Assembly (NCBI GenBank): GCA_018399745.1
Contig: JAGYNZ010000008.1
Span: 1-64,000 of the forward strand
Source: Deltaproteobacteria bacterium
Lineage (GTDB): Bacteria > Desulfobacterota > Dissulfuribacteria > Dissulfuribacterales > UBA3076
Length of the DNA: 64,000 nt
Direction: 5' to 3'
Shown one piece after another: positions 36,484 to 45,937 of the stretch. The notes beneath the pieces are model-generated. The model ran no database searches, was not told the origin of the DNA, and worked only from the letters and a program-made list of their open reading frames with translations. Within the stretch, counting starts at the first letter, position 1, and each line of letters begins with the position of its first letter. Made by a program: the position numbers and the translations under genes.

Positions 36484-37328
36484 CCTTTTCCAGTTCATAC
36501 CTTTTTGGTTTAACGACGTTCATATACATGGGGGCCGCTGCTCTATATTTGATACGCTGGATCTTCAGGGTACGAAAGGTAGGGTTGCTGGCTACGTTTG
36601 TTACGATTTCAGGCCTTGTAATTCAGACAGTTGGAATAGGTCTGAGGTGGATAGAGTCCTACCAATTAGGCTATGGCCACGCGCCCCTCTCAAATCTTTA
36701 TGAGTCCCTGGTGTTTTTTTCTTGGATAACGGTATTGGTTTACTTGATTATAGAATGGCAGACTAGACAACGTGTGATCGGGGCCTTTACAACTCCATTT
36801 GCTTCTCTGTCTATGGCCTATGCATCTTTTAGCCCTAATATTGAAGATAAAATACAGCCTCTCATACCAGCCCTTAAGAGCAATTGGCTCATTGCCCATG
36901 TTGTAACGTGTTTTCTTGGATATGCGTCTTTTGCCGTTGCCTGCGGACTGGGTATCATGTACCTTTTTAAAAATAGATACAGTGGGGCATCAGGGGGGCT
37001 CATAGGTGTTATGCCTGATTGCAAAATCCTGGATGAGTTGATACACCAAACAATTATTTTTGGTTTCCTGTGGTTGAGCCTCGGCATAATTACAGGGGCC
37101 ATTTGGGCCAACGATGCTTGGGGAACATACTGGAGTTGGGACCCAAAGGAGACCTGGTCATTAATAACCTGGTTTGTATATGCTACGGCCCTGCATGCAA
37201 GATTTGTCAGGGGCTGGACTGGTCGCAGGATCGCTTACTTATCGATAATAGGTTTTGTCTCAGTCTTGTTTACATACTTTGGGGTAAATTTTCTACTTTC
37301 AGGATTACACAGTTACGGATCACAGTAA
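36480..37328 (+). CDS. ccsA: CcsA/ResC haem-handling cytochrome c biogenesis protein
   Basis: CcsA carries the periplasmic WWD haem-binding motif, here WGTYWSWDPKETWSLITW (about residues 213-230). The 282 residues form about eight helices, with conserved His residues in flanking segments (GYGHAPLSN; IAHVVTCFLGYASF; LHARF). It works with the upstream Ccs1 as the haem lyase of system II. The 4-base overlap with ccs1 indicates coupled synthesis. Confidence 0.95.
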   Translation: MTFSSSYLFGLTTFIYMGAAALYLIRWIFRVRKVGLLATFVTISGLVIQTVGIGLRWIESYQLGYGHAPLSNLYESLVFFSWITVLVYLIIEWQTRQRVIGAFTTPFASLSMAYASFSPNIEDKIQPLIPALKSNWLIAHVVTCFLGYASFAVACGLGIMYLFKNRYSGASGGLIGVMPDCKILDELIHQTIIFGFLWLSLGIITGAIWANDAWGTYWSWDPKETWSLITWFVYATALHARFVRGWTGRRIAYLSIIGFVSVLFTYFGVNFLLSGLHSYGSQ

Positions 37329-37409
37329 GGATTGCAGGATTATAGGATTAAAAAAAACCGTATTGTTAAAATCTACTAATATTTCTCCAAAAGTCTAAAG
37401 AGGGTTTTA

Positions 37410-37634
37410 ATGTTTGGCTTAGGCACACAAGAACTGTTAATTATCCTGGTGATTGCCTTTTTTATCTTTGGGGGCAAAAAGCTTCCGGAAATAGGCGCGG
37501 GACTTGGAAAGGGTCTGAGGGCATTCAAGTCCGGTTTGAAAGACATTGAAAATGAGGTCGATTCGGAAAAGCTTCCTAATAACAAATCCAACAGTTCGTC
37601 AGATACAGACACACAAAGTAAGAAAAAGGTCTAA
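37410..37634 (+). CDS. tatA: Sec-independent translocase TatA/E family protein (copy 2)
   Basis: This is a second TatA-like protein of 74 residues. It shares the MFGLG start, the single helix ([14 protein letters not shown]) and the [20 protein letters not shown] amphipathic helix, then a Ser/Asn-rich tail unlike that of copy 1. It follows ccsA by 81 bases. The two copies could be TatA and a TatB-like partner, or duplicated TatA; no Pro-rich TatB hallmark separates them clearly. Confidence 0.92.
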   Translation: MFGLGTQELLIILVIAFFIFGGKKLPEIGAGLGKGLRAFKSGLKDIENEVDSEKLPNNKSNSSSDTDTQSKKKV

Positions 37635-37667
37635 CGGCTTCACGGATTGCGCTTAGTATAGTGTAGC

Positions 37668-38573
37668 ATGCCTTTCTGCAAACAAGCTATGATTTTAGCC
37701 GCAGGTCTGGGCACACGACTGCGACCTATTTCTTTTTATTTACCGAAGCCTTTATTCCCGGTATTAAACATCCCCTTGCTCTACAGGTTAATTTGCCAGC
37801 TTGAGGAGGCAGGGTTCAGAAAGATTGTGATCAACTGCTTTCACCTTGCACATCGGATAATGGAGTTGGTGGGGTCTTATAGGATAAGGGCTGAAATTAT
37901 TACATTGGTGGAACCGTCACTGCTGGGGACAGGGGGCGCGCTTAGAAATGCTCTGCCTCATATCTCTCGGGACGGACCCCTGCTGGTTATAAACGGAGAT
38001 TTGGTAACAGACCTTAATCCGGCCCAGGTAGTTAATCAGCATCGGTACCACGGAGCTATAGCATCTCTGGTTGTTCACAAGAGGGAACCGTGGAACAATA
38101 TAGCCGTAAGGGACGAAAAGATCTCGGGTTTTAATGACAGCGGGCCATATGCCATGGCCTTTACGGGCATTTCTGTGCTGGAACCGGAATTTATAAGGAC
38201 CATTCCTGAAGATTGTCCGAGTTCCTTGATTGATGCATTCAAGGTCGTAATTAATAAGGGTGACCGCCTGCAGCCCCTGAGAGCTGATCAATTTGCCGGT
38301 CATTACATTTGGGAGGATATAGGGTCGCCCGGGGGGTATCTGTCGGCCCATAAAGTGCTTTTTGCAGGTGAAAATAACCGGTGCCTGGTTGGACGAGAGA
38401 CTGAGTTACCAGGCGATCTCATATGGAAGGACTGGGTCTCTATAGGCCCTGGAGTGAGTTTGGGATCTGACATCACCCTTTGTCGAAGCGTGATCTGGGA
38501 GGGAAGTACTGTCCCTTCCGGAACAGTTCTTGAGGATTGCGTTTTTTGTCCTTATGGAAACATTAGTTCTTGA
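37668..38573 (+). CDS. NDP-sugar nucleotidyltransferase (MurU/ManC-like)
   Basis: This GT-A-fold enzyme transfers a nucleotidyl group to a sugar 1-phosphate. The signature AMILAAGLGTRLRPIS lies at 7-22, with the Lys/Pro segment LPKPLFPV following, and GTGGALRNAL and VINGDLVTDL in the catalytic domain. About 60 C-terminal residues hold a short hexapeptide-like tail (SIGPGVSLGSDI). At 301 residues it resembles mannose-1-phosphate guanylyltransferases and MurNAc-1-phosphate uridylyltransferase. The substrate is not decidable from sequence. Confidence 0.85.
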   Translation: MPFCKQAMILAAGLGTRLRPISFYLPKPLFPVLNIPLLYRLICQLEEAGFRKIVINCFHLAHRIMELVGSYRIRAEIITLVEPSLLGTGGALRNALPHISRDGPLLVINGDLVTDLNPAQVVNQHRYHGAIASLVVHKREPWNNIAVRDEKISGFNDSGPYAMAFTGISVLEPEFIRTIPEDCPSSLIDAFKVVINKGDRLQPLRADQFAGHYIWEDIGSPGGYLSAHKVLFAGENNRCLVGRETELPGDLIWKDWVSIGPGVSLGSDITLCRSVIWEGSTVPSGTVLEDCVFCPYGNISS

Positions 38574-38616
38574 CTAATCGGATTGAATTAACGCCTTTAA
38601 TCGACTAATCTAAGTT

Positions 38617-39291
38617 ATGTCACTTGTTAGGGCGGAAGTACTTGAAAAAACGTATATAGCCGGCGAAATTACTGTCAGGGCCATACGCGGAGTTGATTTT
38701 GACATTGAACGGGCTTCATTTGTTGCTTTTGTCGGCCCGTCAGGAAGCGGAAAAAGTACTCTGCTGAACATGATTGGTTGTCTTGACTTTCCAACCAGCG
38801 GCTTTCTTGAAGTCGCAGGGCAGGATGTGACAGGTCTTCGCTCAAGGGAATCGGCCCGTTTTCGGGGAGAGCATATTGGTTTCATTTTTCAGGATTTCAA
38901 CCTAATTTCCGTACTCACTGTATTTGAAAATGTGGAATATCCTTTGCTGATGGTGCAAAACTGGCCGAAGCAGAAACGGCAGAAACGGGTACAGGAGTTG
39001 TTAAAATCAGTGGAAATGGCGGATCAGGGAACCAAATACCCCAGCCAGATCTCCGGTGGCCAGAAGCAGCGGGTGGCAGTGGCGCGTGCCCTGGTTACCA
39101 ATGCCAAACTGGTGCTTGCCGATGAACCCACTGCCAACCTGGACAGTAAGACCTCCAACCGTATTATTGAACTTATGAAAGATATGCGGGATGAGTTCGG
39201 CACCACCTTTATCTTCTCGACCCATGACCCCAAAGTGATGAAGAACGCTGAAACTATTTTTACCCTGGAAGACGGAAGATTGAAAGGCTGA
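38617..39291 (+). CDS. ABC transporter ATP-binding protein, LolD/MacB type
   Basis: The 224-residue ATPase has Walker A GPSGSGKST (40-48), Q-loop FIFQDFNLIS, ABC signature ISGGQKQR, and Walker B LVLADEPT followed by ANLDSKT. The family partners FtsX-type permeases in lipoprotein release, MacB export and related envelope tasks. The permease gene follows 57 bases later. It begins the five-gene run that ends with an outer-membrane barrel. Confidence 0.93.
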   Translation: MSLVRAEVLEKTYIAGEITVRAIRGVDFDIERASFVAFVGPSGSGKSTLLNMIGCLDFPTSGFLEVAGQDVTGLRSRESARFRGEHIGFIFQDFNLISVLTVFENVEYPLLMVQNWPKQKRQKRVQELLKSVEMADQGTKYPSQISGGQKQRVAVARALVTNAKLVLADEPTANLDSKTSNRIIELMKDMRDEFGTTFIFSTHDPKVMKNAETIFTLEDGRLKG

Positions 39292-39348
39292 AGGTAGATA
39301 TACTGATAGTAACAAATAACCTTCTACCTGAACAATCTATGTAATTTT

Positions 39349-40593
39349 ATGCTCAGTATATTTAAGCTTGCTATCCGGAATCTGCAACGCTATAGGCGAC
39401 GAACCTTGCTTACCTCCGTTTTGATTACCCTGGGAGTGGTGGCGGTGCTGCTTTTCGTTTCCATATCCGGTTCCTTCAAGGCCATGATGATCGGTCAGAT
39501 CACGGATTCTATGTTGGGCCACCTGCAGGTGCACCGCAAGGGATATCTTGCTTCCATTGACAGCCTGCCCCTGGACCGTAATTTGAAAGGCAAACAGGTT
39601 GCCGAGGTAAAGGAAATTCTGGAAGGCAATGATTGCGTGGAGGCCTATTCCATGCGTATTAAGCTCGGAGCGATGTTCAGCAATTTTTCAGAGACAACCA
39701 GTATTCGGCTTAACGCGATAAATCCAAAACAAGAGATGCAGACAGTCCCCAGGCTTGCTGATCGCATCATCGAGGGGAAAAAGGAAGGCCTCCTTGACAA
39801 GGGAGAAATCCTTGTCCCCGAACTTATTGCCAAGGGAATGAAGGTCAGGACCGGCGACACCATTGTCCTGGTTGCCACCAATAAGGATGGATCGGTGAAC
39901 GGGCAGCCATTCGTGGTGCGCGGGATTCTGGAAGGTATTTCAGGGCCGGGCGGCCGGGATGGCTTCATACATCTTGACGATGCCGTGACCCTGTTGCGTA
40001 TCGAGGGCAGAGAGATTAGCGAAATTTCCATACGTTTGAAAAGCATGGGTCTTATGAGTGAGGTGTTTGATCAGCTGGAGACCCGGCTTGGATCTATTCA
40101 AGACAAAAACGGCAAGCCGGTCTTTGAAGTGCATACCTGGGAGAAGCTGTCGCCATTTTTTAATATAGCAGAGATGATTGACCTGATGACCTTTTTCATC
40201 AAAATTATGTTGGTAGCCATCGTTTTGGTGAGTATTATGAACGTTATGATCATGGCTGTTTATGAACGTATCAACGAAATTGGCACCATGGCCGCCATTG
40301 GGACCGTGCCTGGCAAGATTCTCTCTCTTTTTGTGGTGGAGGGTTTTCTGCTCGGCGTATTCGGCACTTTAATAGGTGTTGTTATCAGCCTTATCACTAT
40401 TGTCGCAATGAATACGGCCCAGATTAGTTTTAATTTCGGCCGTCAGGAAGGACTGCTTCTTTCGCCAACCATTGCCTTAAATGATGTGGTTACGGTCGCT
40501 GGAATTGTCATTACCATAGCCGTACTTGCCAGTCTGCAGCCAGCGTGGAAGGCTGCAAGGATGGACCCCATAACGGCCCTGCGTCATGTATAG
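39349..40593 (+). CDS. FtsX/LolE-type ABC transporter permease
   Basis: The 414 residues follow the type VII ABC (MacB/LolCE) plan: one N-terminal helix (about 20-40, after RNLQRYRRRTLLTSVLITLG), a large periplasmic domain (about 45-270) and three C-terminal helices, ending with the P-A-W-K-A-A-R-M-D-P pattern near the C-terminus. The periplasmic domain would collect a hydrophobic or lipoprotein substrate. It pairs with the upstream ATPase. A role analogous to LolCDE is inferred; no second permease is present, so a homodimer is expected. Confidence 0.9.
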   Translation: MLSIFKLAIRNLQRYRRRTLLTSVLITLGVVAVLLFVSISGSFKAMMIGQITDSMLGHLQVHRKGYLASIDSLPLDRNLKGKQVAEVKEILEGNDCVEAYSMRIKLGAMFSNFSETTSIRLNAINPKQEMQTVPRLADRIIEGKKEGLLDKGEILVPELIAKGMKVRTGDTIVLVATNKDGSVNGQPFVVRGILEGISGPGGRDGFIHLDDAVTLLRIEGREISEISIRLKSMGLMSEVFDQLETRLGSIQDKNGKPVFEVHTWEKLSPFFNIAEMIDLMTFFIKIMLVAIVLVSIMNVMIMAVYERINEIGTMAAIGTVPGKILSLFVVEGFLLGVFGTLIGVVISLITIVAMNTAQISFNFGRQEGLLLSPTIALNDVVTVAGIVITIAVLASLQPAWKAARMDPITALRHV

Positions 40594-40701
40594 ATCGTCA
40601 AGCAGACAGGTGAAAGGCGGAAGTTGATGAGATATAAAGCCGTTATATTTTTTGGCCCTTGTTTCCATACCTTCAGTTTAAAAGACTAAGTGGAGGAACC
40701 T

Positions 40702-41103
40702 ATGAAAATTAGAAGTACGTCAACCAGCATTGTCAGTTTATTTTTGTTCTTTTTTTTGGGTCTTGCTATAATCGCTTCTGCAGATTCAATGAAAATTGCC
40801 GTTGCTACCAGCGGCCCTGTAAAAGATGCAATCATAAGCCAAAGGGCTGCCAGAACACCGTTTTTTCTATTTTTTGATGGCAAAGGTAATTTTATTGAGG
40901 CCCTAGAGAATCCTTTCTGCGATCAGTCTCGTAACGCTGGGCCAAGGGCGGCCATGTTTCTTGCAGACAAAGGGGTGAAGCTCGTTATAGCTGGTAGTAT
41001 AGGGTCTAAAATGGGACAGGCCCTGAGGGACTATCAGATCGAATATAAAGAGGGGACCGGAGTTGCTTATGATGTGGTTCAATCAATTATTAAAGACCGT
41101 TAG
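40702..41103 (+). CDS. Exported NifX/NifB-type domain protein
   Basis: The mature part resembles the dinitrogenase iron-molybdenum cofactor biosynthesis domain (NifX, NafY, NifB C-terminus): MKIAVATSGPVKDAIISQRA, then FFLFFDGKG, and GPRAAMFLADKGVKLVIAG. Unusually, it is preceded by a clear signal peptide (about 1-27: positively charged start, long hydrophobic core, ASA site), so it should be periplasmic. I chose the ATG at 40702, preceded by GGAGG; an in-frame GTG at 40690 lies on the ribosome site. It stands between the permease and the LolA-like gene. Confidence 0.85.
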   Translation: MKIRSTSTSIVSLFLFFFLGLAIIASADSMKIAVATSGPVKDAIISQRAARTPFFLFFDGKGNFIEALENPFCDQSRNAGPRAAMFLADKGVKLVIAGSIGSKMGQALRDYQIEYKEGTGVAYDVVQSIIKDR

Positions 41104-41836
41104 CCGGATCATCATTCCTGCAGTTATTTTTTTCCTTTTTTTCTGTACAGCAGCCGTCCTTGCTCTGGATGGCAACGATATCCTGAGCCAGGTCGATAAA
41201 AACATGCAGCCCCAGTCCTATGAGATGTACCGGAAGCTGATCAACATAGAGCCTGATGGCTCAAAAAAGGAGTTTGTACTTTATACGGTTAAGAAGGGAC
41301 AGGACAAAATGGTGGCCTTGTTTATCTCGCCGGCCAGTGAAAAGGGCCGTTCCACTCTACGTCTGGGTGATAACATGTGGCTTTATATCCCTAATGTGGG
41401 AAGACCGTTACGCATCACCAGTCTTCAGTCAGTTGTGGGCGGGGTATTCAACAATTCCGATATTTTACGATTAGACTACAGTGTAGAATATAATGCGGAA
41501 AAGATAACCGATCAAGGTGATAACTATATGCTTGAACTAAAGGCCAAATCCTCCTCGGTTGCCTATAACCACTTAAAGATGAAGGTGGATAAAAAGACCC
41601 TTTTGCCGGTCACTATCGAGTGTTATGCGGTCAGCGGCATGCTCATCAAGACCCTGCACTATACGAAAATCAAGGATTTTGGGCAAGGTATCGTCAGGCC
41701 GTCAATGCTTGAGACGGACAGCCCACTCCACAAGGGGTATCGGTCTGTAATGCTTTTTGCCAAAATCAACAAGAAGGAACTACCGGACGAGGTATTTACC
41801 CTCAATTATCTGTCCAAGGTTGATGAATTGCGATAG
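41069..41836 (+). CDS. LolA-like outer-membrane lipoprotein-sorting protein
   Basis: The 255 residues contain a signal peptide (about 1-33) and the LolA-like fold of the outer membrane lipoprotein-sorting group (PF17131 type): FVLYTVKKGQDKMVALFISP, STLRLGDNMWLYIPNVGRPL and PVTIECYAVSGMLIKTLHYTKI. Such proteins often pair with RND or ABC exporters rather than LolCDE. The ATG at 41069 has GGAG six bases upstream. It overlaps the end of the NifX-like gene by 35 bases, so the two are coupled. Its substrate is unknown. Confidence 0.88.
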   Translation: MMWFNQLLKTVSRIIIPAVIFFLFFCTAAVLALDGNDILSQVDKNMQPQSYEMYRKLINIEPDGSKKEFVLYTVKKGQDKMVALFISPASEKGRSTLRLGDNMWLYIPNVGRPLRITSLQSVVGGVFNNSDILRLDYSVEYNAEKITDQGDNYMLELKAKSSSVAYNHLKMKVDKKTLLPVTIECYAVSGMLIKTLHYTKIKDFGQGIVRPSMLETDSPLHKGYRSVMLFAKINKKELPDEVFTLNYLSKVDELR

Positions 41837-43133
41837 CATAGGCCCCTGTCTCGTCGGCTTTTTGCTCGGTCTGCTTCTTCTCTCTACCGCTCTCCTGTAT
41901 GCAGATGACAAATTCAGTTTTGAACTGGAGGAGTTTGAAAGAAAGACCTTGGAAAACGGAGGCTATGCAGAGCTGAAGTTTGAGCATATGGATATTAACC
42001 ATGATTCTGCTTTTGCCAGATTAAATCTAGATCAGCCTCGGTCGACACTTGATCGCTTATACGGCAGTCTTCAGATTGACGGTTATTACACCAGAAAAAT
42101 AATTAGTTTCAATTGGGTTCTGAATGCCTATGCGCAGCAGGATAATCTGGGCTGGACTGATAAGGCAGATGTCTATGAGTCCTATGTAAACATTAAACCG
42201 ACGCCTGTTTTTACTGCAGGTGTCGGTAAAAAATTATACAGGTGGGGTACGGGCTATGCGTGGAATCCAATCGGCTTTATAAACCGTCCCAAAGATCCCA
42301 ATGATCCGGAAGAGGCGATGGAGGGTTACATAACGACTGAAGTTGATTTAATAAAGAGCTTTTCTGGATCCTTACAGACCGTTGCTTTTACCACGGCTAT
42401 TCTGCCGGTGTGGCAGGGAGTCAATGAAGATTTCGGCGAGATAAACAATGTGAATCTGGCGGCCAGACTTTATTTTCTGTATCGGGATACGGACATTGAC
42501 CTGATTTTTTACACAGGGGACAGTCGTTCCATTTCTTATGGCCTGGATTTTTCCAGAAACCTGGCGCCAAATTTTGAAGTTCACGGAGAGTTTGGCTATG
42601 TTCCCGATCAAAAAAGAGTAGTTCTGCAGGATGATGGCTCCGCCATGGTCCGGGAGAGTGCGGCACTTTCCTATCTCCTCGGTCTTCGCTATTTAACGGA
42701 AAATGATATAACCGGTATTATTGAATATTATCACAATGATGCCGGATACACCGAAGAAGAGATGGAACGTTTTTTCCAACTTAGTTCAGACGGTGAAAAC
42801 CAAGTCCTTGCATCAGGCAGTGATCTACTCCTTGAAAAGGCAAGAGACATGAGCCTGAAAAGTTATAGCAGGCCGCAAGCGGGACGTAATTATCTCTATG
42901 CAAGATTTACTCAGAAAGAACCCTTTGATATTCTATACTTTTCACCCGGTCTTTTCACAATTATCAACCTTGATGACAAGAGTTACTCCATAAGTCCACA
43001 GCTTGTTTACACTGGATTTACCAACTGGGAGTTAAGGCTGCGTTTTTCGTACCTTAATGGCGGGACATCCACTGAGTATGGCGAGAAAATGAACAGTAAT
43101 AAGCTGGAATTGAGAGTTCGCTATTTTTTTTAA
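41823..43133 (+). CDS. Putative outer-membrane beta-barrel protein
   Basis: The protein has a signal peptide (about 1-26, ending LLYA-DD) and a body of alternating amphipathic strands, with a final aromatic residue pattern LELRVRYFF that is typical of BAM-dependent barrels. I do not recognise a named family; the phrase KKLYRWGTGYAWNPIGF is conserved-looking. The ATG at 41823 overlaps the LolA-like gene and has AAGG before it; 436 residues. It ends the operon and may be the outer-membrane end of the transport route. Confidence 0.8.
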   Translation: MNCDSIGPCLVGFLLGLLLLSTALLYADDKFSFELEEFERKTLENGGYAELKFEHMDINHDSAFARLNLDQPRSTLDRLYGSLQIDGYYTRKIISFNWVLNAYAQQDNLGWTDKADVYESYVNIKPTPVFTAGVGKKLYRWGTGYAWNPIGFINRPKDPNDPEEAMEGYITTEVDLIKSFSGSLQTVAFTTAILPVWQGVNEDFGEINNVNLAARLYFLYRDTDIDLIFYTGDSRSISYGLDFSRNLAPNFEVHGEFGYVPDQKRVVLQDDGSAMVRESAALSYLLGLRYLTENDITGIIEYYHNDAGYTEEEMERFFQLSSDGENQVLASGSDLLLEKARDMSLKSYSRPQAGRNYLYARFTQKEPFDILYFSPGLFTIINLDDKSYSISPQLVYTGFTNWELRLRFSYLNGGTSTEYGEKMNSNKLELRVRYFF

Positions 43134-43142
43134 GGGCACCGG

Positions 43143-45842
43143 CTATTTACTCTCAAGCTCGGCCCAATTAACTCCCCAGCCAATATCTACCTTCAGGGGC
43201 ACGGCAAGATCCACTACGTTTTCCATGGTCTCTTTTACCATTATACTGATTCTTTTTATTTCTTTTTCCGAGGCTTCGATTATCAGCTCGTCGTGTACCT
43301 GGAGCAACAACCTGCAAGGCATTTTTTCTGCTTGAATATTTGAATCAACTTCTATCATGGCCAGCTTTATTATATCTGCCGCGGTGCCCTGAATAGGTGT
43401 GTTGATGGCAGTCCTTTCGGCAAATTCTCTTACGGCCCTGACCCTGTTCTTAATGTCAGGGATATGGCGCCTGCGACCGAGCATTGTGGTGACGTATTTC
43501 TGCTCCTTAGACTTTTCTATAGTTTCCCTTATATAACGTTTTACACCAGGATATTTTGCAAAATAGCGATCGATGAACTCCTTTGCCTGTTTATTTCCAG
43601 TGCCCAGTTCCTTTGCCAGACCATAGGCGCTTATTCCGTATATTATTCCGAAGTTAACTGTCTTGGCCGCTCTGCGCATTTCCGGCGTAACCAACTCTGG
43701 GAATACGCTAAAGACCTCTGCTGCGGTGATGCGATGAATATCTTCATTATTTCTGAAGGCATTTATCAGGGCTTCATCTCCGGAATAATGGGCGAGGACT
43801 CTCAGTTCTATCTGGGAGTAATCTGCGGATAAGAGGAGGTTTCCAGGGGCAGGGATAAAAAGCGCCCTGATTCGTCTGCCTTCTTCTGTCCTGACCGGAA
43901 TGTTCTGGAGATTAGGATCACTGGAGGAGAGCCTGCCGGTGGATGTGACAGTCTGATTAAAAGACGTGTGGACCCGACCTGTATCGGGGTTTACCATCCT
44001 CTTTAATCCATCAACATAAGTAGACTTGAGCTTTGACAGATTTCTATAGATAAGGATTTGTTGCGGAAGCTCGTGAGATTGGGCAAGTTCCTTTAGTACA
44101 TCTACGTCTGTGGAATAACCAGTCTTCTTGCGGGTCTTTTTTATCTGAGGAAGCTTGAATTTTACAAATAATATTTCTGCCAGTTGTTTTGTAGAGTTTA
44201 TATTGAATGGTTCTCCTGCAAGCCGGATAATTTTCTTATCCAGATCATATAGTCTTTGAGAAAATTCTGTTGACAGCGCATCAAGTCCTTCTCTATCAAC
44301 AAGAATTCCAGACATCTCCATTTCAGCGATAATCCGTATCAAAGGCACTTCAACCCGCTCGAGCAGTTCCCACAAGCTGCTCTCTTTTAACCTTTTCCGC
44401 AGTGCAATGTGTACAAGAGAAGTTACGTGGACATCTTCACAGGAATAGTCCCTGGCAAGCGGTAGGGGCACATAGGCAAAATTTTTCACCCTTTTCTGTT
44501 TTTCAGTTACCTCTTTAAAGGATATCATGTGGTGCCCTAACACTTCTTGCGCTATCCCGGCAAGGTTATGACGACGTTTTGAGGGATTAAGGAGGTAAGA
44601 GGCCAACATCGTGTCCACGTATATCCCTTTCAGCTCCATCCCATGGTTGGCAAGGACAATCAGATCATACTTTATGTTCTGCCCGATTTTTTCGATTTTT
44701 CGGTCTGAAAATATCGGTCCCAGGACCTTGGCCACCTGAGATAAATTGAGTTGGGGTTCCTGGCTTTCGTGCCCAATAGGGATATAAGCGGCCTTTGGCG
44801 GTGTAATGCAGAGAGATATCCCGACAATCTTTGCCTTCATGGGGAATTCGCTCGTGGTTTCCGTATCGATGACTATTCTTGAAGCCTTCCGTGCCATCTC
44901 TGCCCAGCGGACAAGATCTTTTTGGGATTGTATCAGCTCATACTCCTTAAATGAGATGGTCTGTTCCGGCACCATCTGGTCTAAAAAGCGGGTAAGATTG
45001 AATTCTTTAAAGAGCCGCCTCAGTCTTTGCTGGTCGGGTGGATTTCTGCGAAATGAGTTAATATCAAGGGAGACAGTTATGTCGTCTGCAAGGCTTACAA
45101 GCCTTCGCCAGAGGTCCAAGCGATCCTTGTGTAATTCAAGACGTTCTTTTATTTTTCCCTTTGGAAGTTCATCCAGTTGCCTGATAAGATTATCCACTGA
45201 GCCATAATTCTTTATGAGTTTTAGCGCAGTCTTTAAGCCGATTCCGGGCACGCCAGGGATGTTGTCCGATATGTCGCCTGTCAGTGTCATTACATCCAGG
45301 AATTGAACCGGTTCAAGACCGAATCTTTTATAAAAGTTATCAAGATCTGTAACTTCATCTTTCATCGAATCCCATATGCTGACTTGTGGACCGATCAACT
45401 GCAGGAGGTCTTTGTCGCCGGAAACAATTATAATATTCTGGTTACTGAGGCCCCGTGCCAGTGTGGCAATTATATCGTCTGCTTCATAGCCTTTTTTCTC
45501 GAGCTGTGTGAGACCCAGGGCATTTACTATTTCTTTTACATATGGAATCTGAACGCTCATATCATCAGGCATTGCAGGCCTGTTTGCCTTGTAATCGGTG
45601 TAGAGGTCGTGTCTGAAGGTAGTGCCTTTGGCGTCCCAAACTATAGCCACATATTCAGGATCCTTTTCCCTCAGAACCTTCCAGAGCATATTTGTGAGGC
45701 CGTATATTACCTTGGTGGGAAATCCATCATTGGCGGTCATGGGCTGACGTATGGCAAAGTAGGCCCTGTAAAGATACGAGCTGCCATCTATCAGGAATAG
45801 CGGCGGGCTGGATTTTTTATTTTGCTGATCAAGCGCTGTCAT
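43143..45842 (-). CDS. polA: DNA polymerase I
   Basis: PolA fills gaps and removes RNA primers. The 899 residues hold the 5'-3' exonuclease (about 15-300; SGDKDLLQL, GYEADDIIAT, TGDISDNIPGVPGIG), an intact DEDDy 3'-5' proofreading domain (IDTETTS, NIKYDL, YSCED) and the family A polymerase domain with STGRLSSSDPNLQNIP, SADYSQIELR and VHDELIIEA. All catalytic acids I could locate are present. It is convergent with the barrel gene and divergent from purA. Confidence 0.97.
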   Translation of the reverse strand: MTALDQQNKKSSPPLFLIDGSSYLYRAYFAIRQPMTANDGFPTKVIYGLTNMLWKVLREKDPEYVAIVWDAKGTTFRHDLYTDYKANRPAMPDDMSVQIPYVKEIVNALGLTQLEKKGYEADDIIATLARGLSNQNIIIVSGDKDLLQLIGPQVSIWDSMKDEVTDLDNFYKRFGLEPVQFLDVMTLTGDISDNIPGVPGIGLKTALKLIKNYGSVDNLIRQLDELPKGKIKERLELHKDRLDLWRRLVSLADDITVSLDINSFRRNPPDQQRLRRLFKEFNLTRFLDQMVPEQTISFKEYELIQSQKDLVRWAEMARKASRIVIDTETTSEFPMKAKIVGISLCITPPKAAYIPIGHESQEPQLNLSQVAKVLGPIFSDRKIEKIGQNIKYDLIVLANHGMELKGIYVDTMLASYLLNPSKRRHNLAGIAQEVLGHHMISFKEVTEKQKRVKNFAYVPLPLARDYSCEDVHVTSLVHIALRKRLKESSLWELLERVEVPLIRIIAEMEMSGILVDREGLDALSTEFSQRLYDLDKKIIRLAGEPFNINSTKQLAEILFVKFKLPQIKKTRKKTGYSTDVDVLKELAQSHELPQQILIYRNLSKLKSTYVDGLKRMVNPDTGRVHTSFNQTVTSTGRLSSSDPNLQNIPVRTEEGRRIRALFIPAPGNLLLSADYSQIELRVLAHYSGDEALINAFRNNEDIHRITAAEVFSVFPELVTPEMRRAAKTVNFGIIYGISAYGLAKELGTGNKQAKEFIDRYFAKYPGVKRYIRETIEKSKEQKYVTTMLGRRRHIPDIKNRVRAVREFAERTAINTPIQGTAADIIKLAMIEVDSNIQAEKMPCRLLLQVHDELIIEASEKEIKRISIMVKETMENVVDLAVPLKVDIGWGVNWAELESK

Positions 45843-45937
45843 GTATAACTCGGAGCCTATATCTCATGGTAGTATCTCGTTAGGGAAAAGGCATTCTGTA
45901 AATATAACCCATTAACTGTTTTCAAAGGCCGGTTTGT

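Noticed and set aside
43143-45842. Possible loss of proofreading in PolA
   Set aside because: The DEDDy exonuclease residues are all visible, so the enzyme looks complete.
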